In this document: positions 60,706-64,000 of the stretch, one piece after another | Layout: the number at the start of each line of letters is the position of its first letter | Position numbering within the stretch: position 1 is the first letter of the stretch | Assembly: GCF_000516985.1 (NCBI RefSeq) | Contig: NW_006917093.1 | Coordinates: forward strand, 5,489,013-5,553,012 | Reading direction: 5' to 3' | Length of the DNA: 64,000 nt | Source of the DNA: Pestalotiopsis fici W106-1 | Lineage: Eukaryota; Ascomycota; Sordariomycetes; Amphisphaeriales; Sporocadaceae | The notes under the pieces: model-generated | Told to the model about the DNA's origin: nothing | What the model saw: only the letters and a program-made list of their open reading frames with translations | Database searches by the model: none | Translations under genes and position numbers: made by a program

Positions 60706-62842
60706 CTAAAATAAGGTGAACCTCTCCTTTGATTGCCCCCATTCTCCGTCATTTCTCCCAGTAATGACTTCGCCTCGCATGACCCCGTCGATGTAACACT
60801 CTCCAATCAGCCTATGCTTGCCCTCAGACTCTCTCACTATGTAAGGAACTTGCCCACCAAACAGCAAGACTATACTATCGCCCTCCTTGATAAACTCGGG
60901 TCCAACACCAACCCGACCTTCTTCAGTTGTGAAAAATCTCCTACCTTTGCATGCATGCACAAAGGCCTGGTGGAAGCGACCTGCATCTGGTTTCTTGCCA
61001 TGAAACCATTTCCCGCTCGAGGTGACAACCGTCGGCAGACTTTTGCCGAGATATTGTGAAAACCACTGTGCAGCATCGGCCAAAGCCTCATCAGTATCCT
61101 CCCCCCATGGATTTGGACCTTGAAGACCTATCGTGATTGTGTATATAAACGAGCGTAAAAGGTCGCGCATTCCCGAATTCTGAGAGACTTGGGTGCCCGA
61201 CTCTCGACTTTTCATAATCCGCCAAGCTGTGCTGACAAAGTCCCGTTCCTGCTTATCCGGCACGAATCCAAAACCGCTGCCTTTCAATTTGTCTCCGTAG
61301 ATGCGGACAGTATCGATTCTGCACCCCTCCAGGACGAGAACATCATCATCTCCGCTAAGATCCATGGTCAGAGCTTCGTCGCCGCTCGCTCTAAATAATG
61401 TTTGTTGTCGCGATCGCCAAATCTCGGAGGATGGCTTGGTCAAGCTCCAGTCGGGCACCCAAGACGGCCAGTTGGATCGGTCTGCCGAGTAGCCATTGAC
61501 GTGGGATAAAACAATCAAGGAGCCATACTCGATGATCAAAAACTTTGCCAAATCGCGATACACTGTCTTGACAGATTTGGTGTAGTCGGGCTCTAGTAAT
61601 GCATGTATGCCTTTCTCTTCAATAGACTGGGTCTCCTGCGCAAGACCAAAGGTGGCGTACAGCTTGTCCACGGCCTGCGTGGCCGCGCGACAACGAAAGT
61701 CCTTCAAGATATCCAGAAGAGCCAGGCGTTTGGTCGGCCGCTGGTGCATTTTCCACATGTTGGCCGCGTCGGCCAGTGGTTGCAGATGTGGCGCATCAGC
61801 AGGTGCTTCTCGGATCCCCTGAGGCATTCCGTAACCCTCTCTGGCGTACCAAGCCGTAGCCTTCCCAATGGCATCCCAGTCAATGTGCCAGTCGCCCTGG
61901 ATGACGATGGCTTTCTTGGCCAGCACAATCTCTTGTACTACCCAGGTGCGTTGAAACCAAGCATTGGTCAAGAAACCCCGAAAAATGTCCCATTCTGAAG
62001 CTGTGGGCTTTGGTAGACCATGAAGCTTGCTTCGATGGGCATAGTCGTGCACTGGCCGGAGGGACGCTAGGCTGGTTTCCTGCGCCTCGATATTTCGGAG
62101 TGCTTGCTCGAGAAAAACAAGCACCACCGGTACATTTCCATGATCAGTCAATCTTGGTACGCCGAGGCCGAGGGCTTCTTCACCGAGAAAGACTTTTACT
62201 ACTGATGCTTTTTGATAAATCTCGTGCATCAGCTTGACTTGACTTGCTCTCTCGTCTGGGTCGTCTTGATTAATGCAGATGGAGTCGATCCATACAGGCT
62301 TCCACTGGGAGTGCGTATTCATCCTAGTCTCGCTTCTGTTCCGTGCAAAGTTCCGCCAGGCATTCCGGCTAGAGTGCAATGGATGGTCTTCGGGCCATAT
62401 CGATACTGAATCCCAGTCGACAAGTGGTCGCAAGTGTCTCAGAGCAACTTCGAGGTTATGAGAAATCACCTTGCTGATTCCATTGCATGTAATGGCGCGT
62501 GACGACTCGGTTCCCCAGCTTAAAAGACGGAATGTGTCAGATTCATTCTTTGATGCGAAAGCAATGGGTTCATGGTACACAGTATCGAGTTGCATCTTGT
62601 GGACAAATGGAGAAATATTGAAAAGCATGGGCGTAGGGAATCAATCAAACACTAAAAGCTAGAATACCACCTACGTGGGCTACTTACACATACGATAGGG
62701 CCTCAAAGTCAGGCAAATGTTCAAGATCCACTGCTTGTATGAGAGTGCACTCAATGTCCTCGTCGGAAAGTCCAGGCTTTATCAGCAGTAAACGTAGCGA
62801 ATTCCCATTCAAAGGCTCGTAAATACTCCGTTCAGCTTGCAT
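60706..62842 (-). CDS. Heterokaryon-incompatibility (HET) domain protein
   Basis: Two exons on the minus strand: 62688-62842 and 60706-62518, giving 655 residues. HET domains occur in proteins that trigger cell death when genetically different hyphae fuse. The N-terminal exon reads MQAERSIYEPLNG...IRLL-type residues and ends in FEALSYV. The 169-bp intron is supported because joining to the next exon restores the signature ALSYVWG followed by ITCNGISKVISHNLEVALR. WIDSICINQDDPDERASQV and NAWFQRTWVVQEIVLAK complete the three classic HET blocks within about 240 residues. The C-terminal 350 residues are the variable part usual for this family (WPSWVPDWS is a common motif there). An unspliced reading would begin at a downstream Met and lose the first HET block. 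Divergent from the partial membrane protein gene at the right edge. Confidence 0.93.
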
Positions 62843-63259
62843 ATTGGTAGGTGACCCTGAATGATCTGGCGACAGTAATGTTTAGCAGGTTGTGTACAAT
62901 GTTGTTCACGCCAAGCTCCATCCCACCTGCTCTTGTTGTTTGATGGAGAGGAAATAAGAAGAGGGAGAAAAGAAAAGTCGATGGCCAGGATTGATATCTG
63001 GCCCGGCACTTGAGGGATTCCTTGCGCGAGGCAGTGTACTCGGATGTGCTGTCGTGGTGAGTCTGCCTCGTCCTGCGCCGCACCGTAAGACTGACAGGGG
63101 CTGGAATCCACCGTCATCACCAAGGACCTTGACAGCGCTCGCATCGTACGTGACAAATCCTGCTCACTCTCAGCCGCATTGCTAGCACTTCAGGCATCCA
63201 TTGCTCGGCCTTGATCTGAAACGACCAAAATTCATTCCATCTCCTCGAGACAAAACACC
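62843..63259. promoter_or_regulatory. Divergent promoter region, HET gene / membrane protein gene
   Basis: 417 bp between two divergent start codons, which must contain both promoters. No gene or strong motif seen. Confidence 0.5.
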
Positions 63260-64000
63260 ATGGGACTGACTACACGAATCAAAAAGGATCTCGAATTGAA
63301 AAACTTCAGTGAGTAACTCCTATAGGCTGATTGCCTAAACTGCAAGGGGAATGATCAAGGCTAAAAGTAAAGCTCAGCGGTCCATGCGCAATGGTAAATA
63401 AAATATTGTCCCCTGCACCCTCTTTTCCTCCGGCAACTGACATCTGCAAAGGCTTGGCATGTTCGCAGCTGTTGTTCATGCCATAGGGGCCCTTCGATTG
63501 CTCTACATGGCTTTCAAGGCAGACCGGTACGCTGACTGGTGGGCTGGTGAAATCTCCATGAACCTACCGTGGTCTTTCAGGCTCGCCTGGACCTTGACCG
63601 GATATCTCAACCTCATGTGAGTTTCTCTGACAAGGGGCCATCATTCTGAAATCGCGCGGGGGGAGCTAACAAGAGACCTTGCTGTAGGATATTGCCATTG
63701 GGTCCCATCGTTGTGGAAGTACCATGTTTATACTTTCGATTTCCCTGGTTCGTCACGGGCTTTGCGAGCTGGGAGCTGTTTGCCCTTTTCCGGCGGGCAG
63801 GTGTCGATTACTGGGGGTTTTTCGCGCACACGCACCTCGCGCTCCAAATATGGAGCATCGTTTTCATGATATTGGATAATCTCGCGATGGGAGTGCTATA
63901 TCGATTTCTGCCCCATCTTCGCCGTATCAATAATAGTCTGTCTGCAACTCCGAAGATGGTATTTTATGCAGCGTTGACGGTCGTTCTCATCCTCACGTCC
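63260..64000 (+). CDS. Multi-pass membrane protein, 3' end beyond the window
   Basis: Partial gene, exons 63260-63308, 63378-63393, 63452-63616 and 63688 onward, open to the end of the window. It starts MGLTTRIKKDLELKNF and continues TVHAQWLGMFAAVVHAIGAL. Hydrophobic segments are interrupted by short polar loops (FKADRYADWWAGEIS, YFRFPW, FRRAGVDYWGFFAHTH), giving at least four or five membrane helices so far. The 16-bp second exon is unusual but needed to keep the frame. I do not recognise the family. Divergent from the HET gene. Confidence 0.6.

Overview
The window is nuclear DNA of a filamentous ascomycete, most likely a sordariomycete. Protein genes have several short introns (mostly about 45-110 bp, GT-AG, one GC-AG). 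The gene families are typical of Pezizomycotina: fungal rhodopsin-domain protein, HET protein, NACHT-type NLR, Dal5-like and siderophore MFS transporters, an AmdX-like regulator, and a DUF2421 exporter. I could not assign a genus. All exon boundaries were built by hand from splice signals and reading-frame continuity, so single junctions may be wrong even where the gene is secure.

Left part (1-17.3 kb): a Dal5-type MFS transporter (+), a short-chain dehydrogenase (+), a frameshifted orphan ORF, a DUF7053-like protein (+), a rhodopsin-domain membrane protein (-) with an in-frame TAG beside a splice site, a secreted tyrosinase (+), and a large AmdX-like C2H2 regulator (-).

Middle (17.3-28.2 kb): almost 11 kb with no supportable gene, only microsatellites, a small minisatellite and scattered TAGGTA-type motifs. 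Then follow a six-exon DUF2421/ER-transporter protein (-), a 994-residue NACHT protein ending in four C2H2 fingers (-), and, divergent from it, a SNF2 helicase with an embedded C3HC4 RING finger (+).

Right part (40.5-64 kb): a Ser/Thr-rich cell-wall protein with a C-terminal PAN/Apple-like domain (-), a zinc alcohol dehydrogenase (-), a full-size ABCB transporter (-) divergent from a siderophore-iron MFS transporter (+), an acyl-CoA ligase (+), a decayed gene, a HET-domain protein (-) and a membrane protein cut by the window edge (+).

The most coherent functional unit is 46.5-58.0 kb. The gap between the ABC and siderophore transporters holds two perfect inverted ATCTGATAA sites, the published target of fungal iron-responsive GATA repressors (SreA/Urbs1/Sre), and a third such site (ATCAGATAA) lies upstream of the acyl-CoA ligase. 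I infer an iron-regulated siderophore uptake/export module in which the ligase could be a SidI-like enzyme. The second notable unit is the NLR-zinc finger protein head-to-head with the SNF2-RING helicase, with a HET gene 25 kb away: three genes of types linked to self/non-self recognition or chromatin control.
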